A stretch of DNA of 64,000 nt, from positions 124,001-188,000 of the forward strand of contig NZ_BMMF01000014.1 of assembly GCF_014645695.1 (NCBI RefSeq), written 5' to 3'. This DNA comes from Salinarimonas ramus (GTDB lineage Bacteria > Pseudomonadota > Alphaproteobacteria > Rhizobiales > Beijerinckiaceae). The notes under the pieces were generated by a model. That model did no database searches. It was not told the DNA's origin and worked only from the letters and a program-made list of their open reading frames with translations. Numbering within the stretch: the first letter of the stretch is position 1; each line of letters begins with the position of its first letter. Positions 35,474 to 45,304 of this stretch are shown in pieces. Both the position numbers and the translations under genes were made by a program.

Positions 35474-35499
35474 AACGCACTGAACGCGCACTCGGTTCC
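35474..35499 (-). promoter_or_regulatory. sigma-EcfG promoter of nepR-ecfG
   Basis: On the minus strand: GGAAC (35499-35495), 17 bp, CGTT (35477-35474), 48 bp before the nepR start. Exact consensus. It is the left half of a divergent promoter pair. Confidence 0.8.
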
Positions 35500-35517
35500 A
35501 TCATGGTGCGCCCATGC

Positions 35518-35542
35518 GGAACCTTTCTGTCCGCAACGCGTT
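35518..35542 (+). promoter_or_regulatory. sigma-EcfG promoter of phyR
   Basis: GGAAC (35518-35522), 16 bp, CGTT (35539-35542). Exact consensus, 107 bp before the phyR start, leaving a leader of about 100 nt. Only 18 bp separate its -35 from that of the nepR promoter, so both may respond together. Confidence 0.8.
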
Positions 35543-35648
35543 CTCCAGCGTAGAGACCAGACGCCCTCGGGCGCGTGGGCCAATTCACCGGAAGGGTGCG
35601 GGTTCACGCGGCCGAGCTCGAAAGGGCGAGTTCATCAAGGGGATGTGC

Positions 35649-36455
35649 ATGTCGACAGCTCAGCTCGTCGTCCAATACCTACCGTACCTGCGCCGCTACG
35701 CGCGTGCTCTCACGGGGAGCCAGCAGGCGGGCGACGCGTATGTCGCCGCGACGCTCGAGGCGCTCGTGAGCGAGCCCGAGACGATCGACCGGCAAGGCAA
35801 CATCAAGGCCGACCTGTTCCGGGTCTTCACGCGCATCTGGAACTCCCTCTCCGTCAACGGCCGCGCCGAGGGCGTCGAGCGCGACCTGCCCGCCGAGGCG
35901 CGGCTGGGCCAGATCACGCCGCTGCCGCGCCAGGCCTTCCTGCTCTCCTCGCTCGAAGGCTTCTCGGAGGAGGAATCGGCGCGTATCCTCGCCGTCGATG
36001 TCCAGGAAGTGCGGTCGCTCGTTGAGGAGGCCGGGCGCGAGCTCGCCGCCGACATCGTCACCGAGATCATGATCATCGAGGACGAGCCGCTCATCGCCAT
36101 GGACCTCGAGGCCCTCGTCGAAGGCCTGGGCCACAGCGTCACGGGCGTCGCGCGCACGCGCGACGAGGCGATCGCGCTCGCCGGCTCCAAGCGCCCGGGC
36201 CTCATCCTGGCCGACATCCAGCTCGCAGACGGCTCGTCTGGGCTCGACGCGGTGAACGACCTGCTCGACACGTTCCAGGTGCCGGTGATCTTCATCACCG
36301 CCTATCCGGAGCGCTTCCTCACCGGAGAGCGGCCGGAGCCGGCCTTCCTGATCGCCAAGCCTTTCCAGCCGGCCAACGTCTCCGCCGTGATCAGCCAGGC
36401 GCTGTTCTTCCAGCAGAGCGCGCATCGTCGCCGCCCGGAGCGCGCCTCCGCCTGA
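35649..36455 (+). CDS. phyR: anti-anti-sigma response regulator PhyR
   Basis: A 268-residue PhyR. The N-terminal sigma-like domain (residues 1 to about 130, with YLPYLRRYARALTGSQQAGD and LEGFSEEESARILAVDVQEV) mimics EcfG but cannot bind DNA. The C-terminal receiver has acidic residues in MIIEDEPLIAMD, phospho-acceptor Asp189 in LILADIQLADGSSGLD, Thr217 in IFITAYPERF and Lys237 in IAKPFQ. When phosphorylated it sequesters NepR. I chose the ATG at 35649 (MSTAQL) because AAGGGG lies seven bases upstream; an ATG at 35643 differs by two codons. The partner HWE kinase (PhyK) is not in the window. Confidence 0.96.
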   Translation: MSTAQLVVQYLPYLRRYARALTGSQQAGDAYVAATLEALVSEPETIDRQGNIKADLFRVFTRIWNSLSVNGRAEGVERDLPAEARLGQITPLPRQAFLLSSLEGFSEEESARILAVDVQEVRSLVEEAGRELAADIVTEIMIIEDEPLIAMDLEALVEGLGHSVTGVARTRDEAIALAGSKRPGLILADIQLADGSSGLDAVNDLLDTFQVPVIFITAYPERFLTGERPEPAFLIAKPFQPANVSAVISQALFFQQSAHRRRPERASA

Positions 36456-36486
36456 GGCGCGACCCCACGAGCGACGCGAACGAGAC

Positions 36487-36514
36487 GGGCCTCCTCCGGG
36501 AGGCCCTTTTCTTT
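36487..36514 (+). terminator. intrinsic terminator of phyR
   Basis: GGGCCTCC, a four-base loop, GGAGGCCC, then TTTTCTTT: a classic rho-independent terminator 31 bp after the phyR stop. Confidence 0.85.
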
Positions 36515-36560
36515 GCGCAGCGTAGAGCGCGACGGCGTCGCTGTTGCAGAGTCGCGACAT

Positions 36561-36650
36561 GAAAAAGCGGACCGGCGATGCCGGTCCGCTGAGAGTTTCT
36601 GGCCGAGTTCAAGGGGAATGCGGGGAGGACCAGATGGCCAGGTGCTCATC
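36561..36650 (-). ncRNA. predicted EcfG-dependent small RNA (about 88 nt)
   Basis: No minus-strand gene lies here, yet an exact EcfG promoter (36676-36652) is followed about 85 bp later by a perfect intrinsic terminator on the same strand: an 11-bp stem (AGCGGACCGGC with loop ATC) at 36590-36566 followed by TTTTTC. The predicted transcript starts near 36650 and ends near 36562. Its 5' part can form a six-pair stem CUGGCC/GGCCAG closing a 31-nt loop that is rich in unpaired C (CCUCCCC and UUCCCC), a typical anti-Shine-Dalgarno surface. It resembles GsrN of Caulobacter in promoter type and C-rich loop; homology is not claimed. It is read opposite to the leader of the regulator at 36741, not to any coding part. 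Confidence 0.55.
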
Positions 36651-36651
36651 G

Positions 36652-36676
36652 AACGAGCATGGAAGGGTTTGGTTCC
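36652..36676 (-). promoter_or_regulatory. sigma-EcfG promoter (minus strand, small RNA)
   Basis: On the minus strand: GGAAC (36676-36672), 16 bp, CGTT (36655-36652). Exact consensus with no minus-strand reading frame that fits downstream; it serves the predicted small RNA ending at 36561. Confidence 0.65.
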
Positions 36677-36740
36677 GGACGCGAAACCTTTCGAGCCGTC
36701 AAGCTTTACATTACGGGCGTGTAAATCATCGGAGCATCGT

Positions 36741-37121
36741 TTGGCGACGCGAACCGAACAACTCTTCGGCACCGTGCTCGTGGTCGAAGACAGCATCATC
36801 ATCTCTCTCGACACGGCCGATACCCTGCGGGATCTCGGCTTCGAGGACGTGATCGTCGCGCGCACGAGCGCGGAGGCGCTCGCGGCTCTCGCGGACGGTC
36901 TCGCCTTTCGCGCCGTGGTGCTCGACCTCGATCTCGACGGGGAGAGCGCGACGCCCGTGGCCCGTGCGGCGCGGGCCGCGGGGCTGCCCGTCATCGTCGC
37001 CTCCGGCCATGCCGATCCGGGGCTCGATCCCGCTTTCCAGGGCGCGCCGCGGCTGCGCAAGCCCTATGCCCGCGAGGCGCTGGCGCAGGCCCTGTTCCAG
37101 GCGCTCGGCATCCCCGGATGA
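36741..37121 (+). CDS. single-domain response regulator
   Basis: A 126-residue stand-alone receiver. The acidic pair is in GTVLVVEDSIIISLD, the phospho-acceptor in VVLDLDLDGESATP, the switch Ser in PVIVASGHAD and Lys107 in RLRKPYARE. The strand-4 motif VIVASGHAD recalls the FATGUY-type single-domain regulators that act as phosphate sinks or intermediates in the general stress response of alphaproteobacteria. I chose the TTG at 36741 because GGAG lies six bases before it and the receiver starts at once; an ATG at 36618 would add 41 residues without domain character. It is next to phyR, which supports the stress role. Confidence 0.82.
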   Translation: MATRTEQLFGTVLVVEDSIIISLDTADTLRDLGFEDVIVARTSAEALAALADGLAFRAVVLDLDLDGESATPVARAARAAGLPVIVASGHADPGLDPAFQGAPRLRKPYAREALAQALFQALGIPG

Positions 37122-37192
37122 TCTCACCCGCCGCGATTACGGCGGTCGCGAGACCGGGTCGGAAAAGTAAACACTTTCTATAGCCACGCTCG

Positions 37193-37217
37193 GGAACGCG
37201 GGTCGCGCTTCTTCGTT
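37193..37217 (+). promoter_or_regulatory. sigma-EcfG promoter
   Basis: GGAAC (37193-37197), 16 bp, CGTT (37214-37217). Exact consensus, 54 bp before the start of the exported protein at 37272. Confidence 0.7.
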
Positions 37218-37271
37218 GTACCGCATCATCCACCCCGATGCCGCCGGACGGCGGTTGCCGGAGACCTCGCG

Positions 37272-37811
37272 ATGCCGCGCCTCGCTGCGCTCCTTCTCGC
37301 GACCTATGTCGGCGCGTTCGTGCTCACGAGCGCGCTCGCCGCGCCGCACGAGCTGCGCGCCACGTGGGATCGCATCGCGGGAACGGTGGCCGGCACCGTG
37401 GCGGCGCTTTCGGCGGGGCCGGCGGAGGCGCGCGAGCCCGCGCACGGCGTCGTGGCCACGAAGACCTCCGCCCGCATGCGCCTGCCGCAGCCCGCATCGG
37501 CGAGCCGCGCGGCGGAGATCGTCGCCTTCTCGTCGGGCGCCATCGGCGCCTTCGACGTGGACGGCCGGCTCGTCGCGCTCCACGATCCCGACGCGCGCAC
37601 GACGACGGTGGTGCGCGGCGCCGAGGTGCCGCGTCTCCTCGTCGCCCCCGCCGCCGACGAGCCGCGCCTGCCGATCCGCCCCGCGCCCGCCGACGCCGAG
37701 CCGGTGCCGGATGCGGACGAGCCCCTCGCGGCGGGCTGCGAGAGCCCCGTGAGCCCGCTCGCGCGCACCCGCGCCGTCTCCTCGCGCACGCTCTGCCTCG
37801 CCTCGCTCTGA
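37272..37811 (+). CDS. exported or membrane-tethered protein of the stress regulon
   Basis: A 179-residue protein with an N-terminal signal or anchor (MPRLAALLLATYVGAFVLTS). The remainder is Ala/Pro/Arg-rich without recognisable domain, and has two Cys near the C-terminus (AAGCESP and RTLCLAS). The exact EcfG promoter just upstream indicates induction by general stress. No family recognised. The amino-acid mix is as expected from high-GC DNA, but the promoter, start and signal sequence together support a real gene. Confidence 0.6.
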   Translation: MPRLAALLLATYVGAFVLTSALAAPHELRATWDRIAGTVAGTVAALSAGPAEAREPAHGVVATKTSARMRLPQPASASRAAEIVAFSSGAIGAFDVDGRLVALHDPDARTTTVVRGAEVPRLLVAPAADEPRLPIRPAPADAEPVPDADEPLAAGCESPVSPLARTRAVSSRTLCLASL

Positions 37812-37959
37812 CCACGATCGCAAAGAGAATCCGCCGACCGAGGCGTCGTGCCGCGGACGCGACGCTTTGCGTTCATGTTGCGGCCATCCACGGCGCTATA
37901 AGGAACGAGCGGATGCGGACGGCGAATCGGCCTGGCCGCGCCACGATCACGGCGGTGCG

Positions 37960-38952
37960 ATGCGACAGGGTGTACTCTCCCGAACTCTGACGGCTCTCCT
38001 GATGCTTGCGATCCCCGGTGTCGCGGCGGCGCAGGACGCCTGCGAGCGCTATCGCGCGGAGCTCGCGCAGATCGATGCGGGCGGCGGGCGGGATTACGGG
38101 GCGCTGGCGCGTCAGCAGTCGATCGAGCTCGAGCGCATGCGTCGCTACGTCCAGAGCCTCGATTGCGGCGGCTCGCGCTTCCTCATCTTCGGCGCGCCCA
38201 CCTCGCCCGAATGCCAGGAGGCGGAGGCGCGGCTCGGCGCCATGGAGGAGAACTACCAGCGCCTCCTCGTCGAGGCCTCGCGCTCGGGCAACGAGCGGCG
38301 CGCGGCGCTGGTCGCCGCGATCGAGCAGGTCTGCCTGCCGATCGGCCAGCCGCCGGTGGGCTTCGAGACGCCGTTCGATTCGGCCGATCCCTTCATGCAG
38401 GGGCCGGGCTTCCCCGACGAGGCGCGCCCGATCGCGGGGCAGGCGGTGTGCGTGCGTACCTGCGACGGCTCGTTCTTCCCCCTCGCCACCGTGCCGCGCG
38501 ACAGCCGCGACGCCGCGCAGATGTGCCAGGCGCAATGCCCCGCCGCGCCGACCGCCTTGTTCTACAAGCCTCAGGGCGCAGCCATCGAGCAGGCGATTTC
38601 CGCGGATGGCCAGTCCTACATGAACCTGCCCAACGCGCTCGCCTTCCGCCGCAGCCACGACGAGACCTGCGCCTGCCGCGCGCCGGGCCAGAGCTGGGCC
38701 GAGGCGCTGGCGCAGGCCGAGGCCATGGTCGGCGGCGGGGCGGACATCGTCGACGAGGCGCGCGCCCGCGAGCTCTCGCAGCCCGCCGATGGCGCGACCC
38801 GCGCCTCCGCGACGCCGGTGCCGACCGGGCCCGACGCTGCGATCCCCTTCTTCGGCCTCGCGGACGGGGAATGGCGCGAGATCCGGACCGAAGCCGGCAG
38901 CCGGCGCGTTCGCGTGGTCGCGCCGGAGGTGATCCCCGCACCCGATGTCTGA
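37960..38952 (+). CDS. DUF2865 exported protein
   Basis: A 330-residue protein with a signal peptide (LTALLMLAIPGVAAAQD). The mature part has a helical N-terminal region (LARQQSIELERMRRYVQSL), then the Cys-rich DUF2865 core: AVCVRTCDGSFFPL, AQMCQAQCPAAPTALFY and DETCACR. The conserved VRTCDG(S/Y)FFP element defines the family, which is confined mainly to Hyphomicrobiales and may act at the cell surface. Function unknown. The ATG at 37960 was chosen because the signal peptide begins there; the ribosome site is weak. Confidence 0.82.
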   Translation: MRQGVLSRTLTALLMLAIPGVAAAQDACERYRAELAQIDAGGGRDYGALARQQSIELERMRRYVQSLDCGGSRFLIFGAPTSPECQEAEARLGAMEENYQRLLVEASRSGNERRAALVAAIEQVCLPIGQPPVGFETPFDSADPFMQGPGFPDEARPIAGQAVCVRTCDGSFFPLATVPRDSRDAAQMCQAQCPAAPTALFYKPQGAAIEQAISADGQSYMNLPNALAFRRSHDETCACRAPGQSWAEALAQAEAMVGGGADIVDEARARELSQPADGATRASATPVPTGPDAAIPFFGLADGEWREIRTEAGSRRVRVVAPEVIPAPDV

Positions 38953-38974
38953 GCGCCGCGGATGCGTCTCCGCC

Positions 38975-40315
38975 TCAGGCGCGCTCGCCGGCGAGGCGGC
39001 GCAGCGCCCTCTCGCGGCCGATGAGCGGCAGGAGCGCGGCGAGCTCGGGTCCGTGGTCGAGCCCCGTGAGCGCCTTGCGCAGCGGCATGAACAGCGCGCG
39101 CCCCTTGGCTCCGGTCGACGCCTTCACCGCGTCGGTCCAGGCCTTCCAGGTGCCCGCGTCCCAGGGCTCGTCGGGGAGCGCCGCGGACGCGGCCTCGCAG
39201 AAGGCGGCGTCCTCGATTACGGGATCGACGGGCCCCGCGACGACCCGCCACCATCGCGCCGCGTCGGCGACGGTCTCGAGATTGCCGCGCACCGCCTCCC
39301 AGAACGCCGCCCCGCCGCCGATACCCATGGCGGCGAGGCGCTCGGCCACGGCCTCGTAGGGCGTCTCGTGGACGATGCGGGCGTTGAGGCTCGACAGCTC
39401 CGCCTCGTCGAAGCGTGCGGGCGCGCGGGAGATGTGGCCGAGATCGACCAGAGCGGCGAGCTCGTCGAGGGAGGCGACCGGCCGCACCGCGTCCGACGAG
39501 CCGACGAGCACCGCGAGCGCCGCCACCGCGAGCGGCTCGAGGCCCGCCTCGCGCAGGCCCTTCAGCGAGAGATGGCCGAGCCGCTTGGAGAGGCCCTCGC
39601 CGCTCGCCGTGGTGAGGAGGTTGTGGTGCCCGAAATCGGGCGCCGCGTGGCCCAGGGCCTCGAAGATCTGGATCTGCACCGCGGTGTTGGTGACGTGGTC
39701 CTCGCCGCGCACCACCTGCGTCACGCCGAGCTCGGCGTCGTCGACGACGGAGGGGAGGGTGTAGAGGTAGCTCCCGTCCTCGCGCACGAGGACCGGGTCC
39801 GACAGCGAGCCGCATTCCACCGACGCCTCGCCGCGCACGAGGTCGTGCCAGACGACCGTGCGATGGTCGAGCTTGAAGCGCCAATGTGGGCGGCGGCCTT
39901 CCTGCGCGAGCCGGGCCTGCTCGTTCTCGGAAAGCGCCAGCGCCGCGCGGTCGTAGACCGGCGGCAGGCCGCGGGCGAGCTGCAGGCGGCGCTTGCGCTC
40001 GAGCTCGTCGGGCGTCTCCCAGCAGGGATAGAGCAGCCCCTTGGCCTTCAGCGTCTCGGAGGCGGCGTCGTAGAGCGCGATGCGGTCGGATTGTCGCACC
40101 GCGACGTCCGGCGGGATGCCGAGCCAGGCGAGGTCCTCGCGGATCGCCTGCGCGAATTCCTCCCGCGAGCGCTCGCGATCGGTGTCGTCGAGGCGCAGCA
40201 CGAAGGTGCCGCCGGCGCGGCGGGCGACGAGGGCGTTCAGCAGCGCCGTGCGGGCGTTGCCGATGTGGAGGAGCCCCGTGGGGGAGGGGGCGAAGCGGAG
40301 GATCGGCGCGGTCAT
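38975..40315 (-). CDS. gltX: glutamyl-tRNA synthetase (GluRS)
   Basis: A 446-residue class I aminoacyl-tRNA synthetase. The HIGH motif is [20 protein letters not shown] and the KMSKS motif is [27 protein letters not shown] and the Glu-tRNA contact region follow. It charges tRNA-Glu and, where no GlnRS exists, one of the two alphaproteobacterial copies also serves tRNA-Gln. At 446 residues it is of the shorter type; which of the two paralogues it is cannot be told here. Divergent from map, with 144 bp between starts. Confidence 0.95.
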   Translation of the reverse strand: MTAPILRFAPSPTGLLHIGNARTALLNALVARRAGGTFVLRLDDTDRERSREEFAQAIREDLAWLGIPPDVAVRQSDRIALYDAASETLKAKGLLYPCWETPDELERKRRLQLARGLPPVYDRAALALSENEQARLAQEGRRPHWRFKLDHRTVVWHDLVRGEASVECGSLSDPVLVREDGSYLYTLPSVVDDAELGVTQVVRGEDHVTNTAVQIQIFEALGHAAPDFGHHNLLTTASGEGLSKRLGHLSLKGLREAGLEPLAVAALAVLVGSSDAVRPVASLDELAALVDLGHISRAPARFDEAELSSLNARIVHETPYEAVAERLAAMGIGGGAAFWEAVRGNLETVADAARWWRVVAGPVDPVIEDAAFCEAASAALPDEPWDAGTWKAWTDAVKASTGAKGRALFMPLRKALTGLDHGPELAALLPLIGRERALRRLAGERA

Positions 40316-40459
40316 GCCGCGTATCTAGACCATCGGCCCGCCGAGTGGAATTCGGTTGGTGCACGCGACGATACCGCGAGCGCCGCGCTGCCGTGCGTCG
40401 CGCGGCGGGCGACAAGCGGGCCGGGCGTGCTATGGTCGGTGCATCGCGAAGGAGAGACC

Positions 40460-41233
40460 ATGCACGAGCGCCGCGCGCGGACCATTCCCCTGCACGGACC
40501 GGAGGAGTTCGAGGCCATGCGCCGAGCCGGACGGCTCGCGGCGGCGACGCTCGACTTCGCCGGGACGCACGTGCGCCCGGGGGTGAGCACGGGCGAGCTC
40601 GACCGCCTGTGCGAGACCTTCATGCGCGACCACGGCGCCGTGCCCGCGACGATCGGCTTCCACGGCTATCGCCACGCGACCTGCATCTCGGTCAACCACG
40701 TGGTCACCCACGGCATCCCGGACGACGAGAAGATCCTGTCGGAGGGTGACATCCTCAACATCGACGTGACGCCGATCCTCGACGGCTGGCACGGCGACAC
40801 GAGCCGCATGTTCACCGTGGGCGAGCCCTCCGTGAAGGCGCGCCGGCTCATCGACGCGGCGCATGCCGCCATGATGGCGGGCATCGCCCAGGTGCGCCCC
40901 GGCGCGACGCTCGGCGACGTCGGCGCGGCCATCGAGGCGGTGGCCAAGGCGAAGGGCTACACGGTGGTGCGCGACTTCTGCGGCCACGGCGTGGGGCGCG
41001 ACTTCCATGCGCCGCCGGAAGTCCTCGCCTACGGCCTGCCGGGGCGGGGCGTGCGCCTGGAGCCGGGCATGTTCTTCACCGTCGAGCCCATGCTCAACGC
41101 CGGGCGCGCCGAGGTGAAGACGCTCTCCGACGGCTGGACGACGGTGACGCGCGACCGCTCGCTGTCGGCCCAGTTCGAGCATTCCGTCGGCGTGACCGAG
41201 AACGGCGTCGAGATCTTCACGCGCGGCGCCTGA
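40460..41233 (+). CDS. map: type I methionine aminopeptidase
   Basis: A 257-residue MetAP that removes the initiator Met from new proteins. Metal ligands are present: two Asp in LNIDVTPILDGWHGDTSRMF, His in CGHGVGRDFH, Glu in FTVEPML and Glu in SAQFEHSVGV. The substrate His is in GYRHATCISVNHVVTHG. Length is standard for type Ia. AAGGAGAG precedes the ATG at 40460. The nitronate monooxygenase gene follows after 48 bp and may be cotranscribed. Confidence 0.96.
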   Translation: MHERRARTIPLHGPEEFEAMRRAGRLAAATLDFAGTHVRPGVSTGELDRLCETFMRDHGAVPATIGFHGYRHATCISVNHVVTHGIPDDEKILSEGDILNIDVTPILDGWHGDTSRMFTVGEPSVKARRLIDAAHAAMMAGIAQVRPGATLGDVGAAIEAVAKAKGYTVVRDFCGHGVGRDFHAPPEVLAYGLPGRGVRLEPGMFFTVEPMLNAGRAEVKTLSDGWTTVTRDRSLSAQFEHSVGVTENGVEIFTRGA

Positions 41234-41281
41234 CCGCCACCCCTCACGGCCCGCCGCGCCAGCAAACGCACGAGACGCACC

Positions 41282-42259
41282 ATGCCGCTGCCTTCCGTCT
41301 TCCAGGGCCGCCTGCGCCTGCCCGTCATCGCCGCGCCGATGTTCATCGTCTCGGGGCCGGACCTCGTCGTCGCCCAGTGCAAGGCGGGGATCGTCGGCTC
41401 GTTTCCCGCGCTCAACGCCCGGCCCGCGAGCCTGCTCGACGAATGGCTCGCGCGCATCCGCGAGGAGCTCGCCGCCCACGACGCCGCCAATCCCGAGGCG
41501 CCCTCCGCGCCCTTCGCCGTGAACCAGATCGTGCATCGCTCCAACGACCGCCTGGAGCAGGACGTCGCGCTCTGCGAGAAGCATCGCGTGCCGATCGTCA
41601 TCACCTCGCTCGGCGCGCGGCCCGAGCTCAACGACGCCGTTCACGGCTGGGGCGGCGTCACGATGCACGACGTCACCAACATGACCTTCGCCCGCAAGGC
41701 GCTGGAGAAGGGGGCGGACGGCCTCGTCGCCGTGGCGGCCGGCGCCGGCGGGCATGCGGGCGGACTCTCGCCCTTCGCGCTCGTGCAGGAGATCCGCGCC
41801 GAATTCGACGGGCCGCTCGCGCTCTCGGGCGCCATCGCCACCGGCCGCGCGGTGCGGGCCGCCGAGGTGATGGGCGCGGACTTCGCCTATATCGGCTCGC
41901 CCTTCATCGCGACGCAGGAGGCGCAGGCGAGCGCGGCCTACAAGGAGATGATCGTGGCGAGCACCGCCGACGACATCCTCTACACGCCCCATTTCACGGG
42001 CGTGCCCGGCAATTATCTCAAGCCCTCCATCCGCGCCGCCGGCATCGATCCCGACACGCTCGCGGACAAGGAGCGCAAGACCATGGATTTCGGCGCGTCC
42101 GGCGCCGATGCGAAGGCGTGGCGGGACATCTGGGGCGCGGGTCAGGGCATCGGCGCCGTCCACGACGTCGTCCCGGCCGCGGAGCGCGTGGCGCGACTCG
42201 CCGCGGAATACGAGGCGGCGAAGGCCGCGGAGGGGCGCCTTCGCCTGCGCGGTGCGTGA
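41282..42259 (+). CDS. nitronate monooxygenase family FMN enzyme
   Basis: A 325-residue TIM-barrel flavoprotein of the 2-nitropropane dioxygenase/NMO family. FQGRLRLPVIAAPMFIVSGP opens the barrel, VAVAAGAGGHAGGLSPF contains the conserved His and phosphate-binding glycines for FMN, and MGADFAYIGSPFIAT follows. It oxidises toxic alkyl nitronates such as propionate 3-nitronate with O2. Enoyl reductase FabK-like activity is less likely at this length and motif set. Confidence 0.87.
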   Translation: MPLPSVFQGRLRLPVIAAPMFIVSGPDLVVAQCKAGIVGSFPALNARPASLLDEWLARIREELAAHDAANPEAPSAPFAVNQIVHRSNDRLEQDVALCEKHRVPIVITSLGARPELNDAVHGWGGVTMHDVTNMTFARKALEKGADGLVAVAAGAGGHAGGLSPFALVQEIRAEFDGPLALSGAIATGRAVRAAEVMGADFAYIGSPFIATQEAQASAAYKEMIVASTADDILYTPHFTGVPGNYLKPSIRAAGIDPDTLADKERKTMDFGASGADAKAWRDIWGAGQGIGAVHDVVPAAERVARLAAEYEAAKAAEGRLRLRGA

Positions 42260-42283
42260 CGCTTCGTCGAGCGGCGCGACGTC

Positions 42284-44439
<2,156 letters not shown>

Positions 44440-44456
44440 CTAAGGGGCGTGGAGGC

Positions 44457-44609
44457 ATGCATCGGCTATGGAAAAACACTTATGACAGCGTTCCGGTGAT
44501 GCAACACGAAGTGTCGGACACGAATGCCATCTACCGCGGCAACGACGGCTGGATAATCAGAAAATTATCGAGTACTGATGCGATAGTCTTCGCGCTACAC
44601 TCTGGCTAA
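44457..44609 (+). CDS. possible 50-residue orphan protein in a low-GC patch
   Basis: A short frame (ATG at 44457, stop at 44609) coding MHRLWKNTYDSVPVMQHEVS and a further 30 residues with balanced composition, including NDGWIIRKL. GGAGG is close to the start. The base composition is distinctly lower in GC than the surroundings. No family recognised and no neighbour support; it may be a remnant. Confidence 0.25.
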   Translation: MHRLWKNTYDSVPVMQHEVSDTNAIYRGNDGWIIRKLSSTDAIVFALHSG

Positions 44610-44928
44610 GCTTCAGCTATTCGATCGCCGTCGGGCGTAGCGTCACGTGACCTAAATCGATTATACCCTAATCTGCTGTGATTTGCTGCCGATCGATTAC
44701 AGAAGTCGGATACGTAGTATGCCAGAGCCACAACGTGGTGACAGGATCGGATCGACGGGGAACAAGCCCGAACACGTCTTGCGGAAGGGGAGACGTGAGA
44801 GGAAACTCCGGCCGCCTTGAAACGGCACGCGTGGCGTCGAGGCGAAGCCCGGGTTTCGGCCGCTCTCGACGTCGGCCCGGTCTCCAGCGGGGGGCGTCGT
44901 GAAGACCAACGGACCACATGAGGACGCA
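44610..44928. other. intergenic region with lower-GC segment
   Basis: About 320 bp without a convincing gene between the orphan frame and the small membrane protein. The left half (to about 44760) is AT-richer than almost all of the window and holds AATCGATTATACCC and GATCGATTACAG. It may be the promoter region of the next gene or a remnant of foreign DNA. I see no tRNA, repeat or terminator. Confidence 0.4.
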
Positions 44929-45192
44929 ATGCGCGATGGCGCCTTCGACGGTGCCGCACAGGCCATCGAGGCCGGCATCGGGCGTGCCGAGCCGTCGTGG
45001 CCGGGCTTTCGCGCCGGTCGTCTCATCACGCTCAGGAAGATGCGGCGCGAGGCGCGGGCCGCCGCCATGCTGGTACTGCTCATCGTCGGCGCCATCGTCG
45101 CCGTGCTCGGCGCGACGTCGCTCGGCGCAGGCGCCTACGATCTCGGCTCGCTACTCGGTCTCGACCTTCGCGCCAGCGAGCCGACGCCCTGA
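44929..45192 (+). CDS. small single-pass membrane protein
   Basis: An 87-residue protein: a soluble basic N-terminal half (PSWPGFRAGRLITLRKMRRE), then one strong hydrophobic helix (AAAMLVLLIVGAIVAVLGAT) and a short tail. A GAGGA site is four bases from the ATG at 44929; a GTG at 44899 would add ten residues. No family recognised. Confidence 0.55.
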   Translation: MRDGAFDGAAQAIEAGIGRAEPSWPGFRAGRLITLRKMRREARAAAMLVLLIVGAIVAVLGATSLGAGAYDLGSLLGLDLRASEPTP

Positions 45193-45304
45193 TGTCTGCG
45201 CCTTGATCGCGACCTCGTGATCGGCGCCCGCGCCTTGCATGCGGGCGCGCGCGCCATACGTCGAGCGGCACGACACCGAGACCGCTCGACGAGGTATCCC
45301 GCGC

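Noticed and set aside
36302-37060. Long open frame on the minus strand across the phyR/regulator gap
   Set aside because: It is antisense to coding regions, Arg/Ser-rich, and runs straight through the perfect terminator hairpin at 36561-36590; it is a high-GC shadow.
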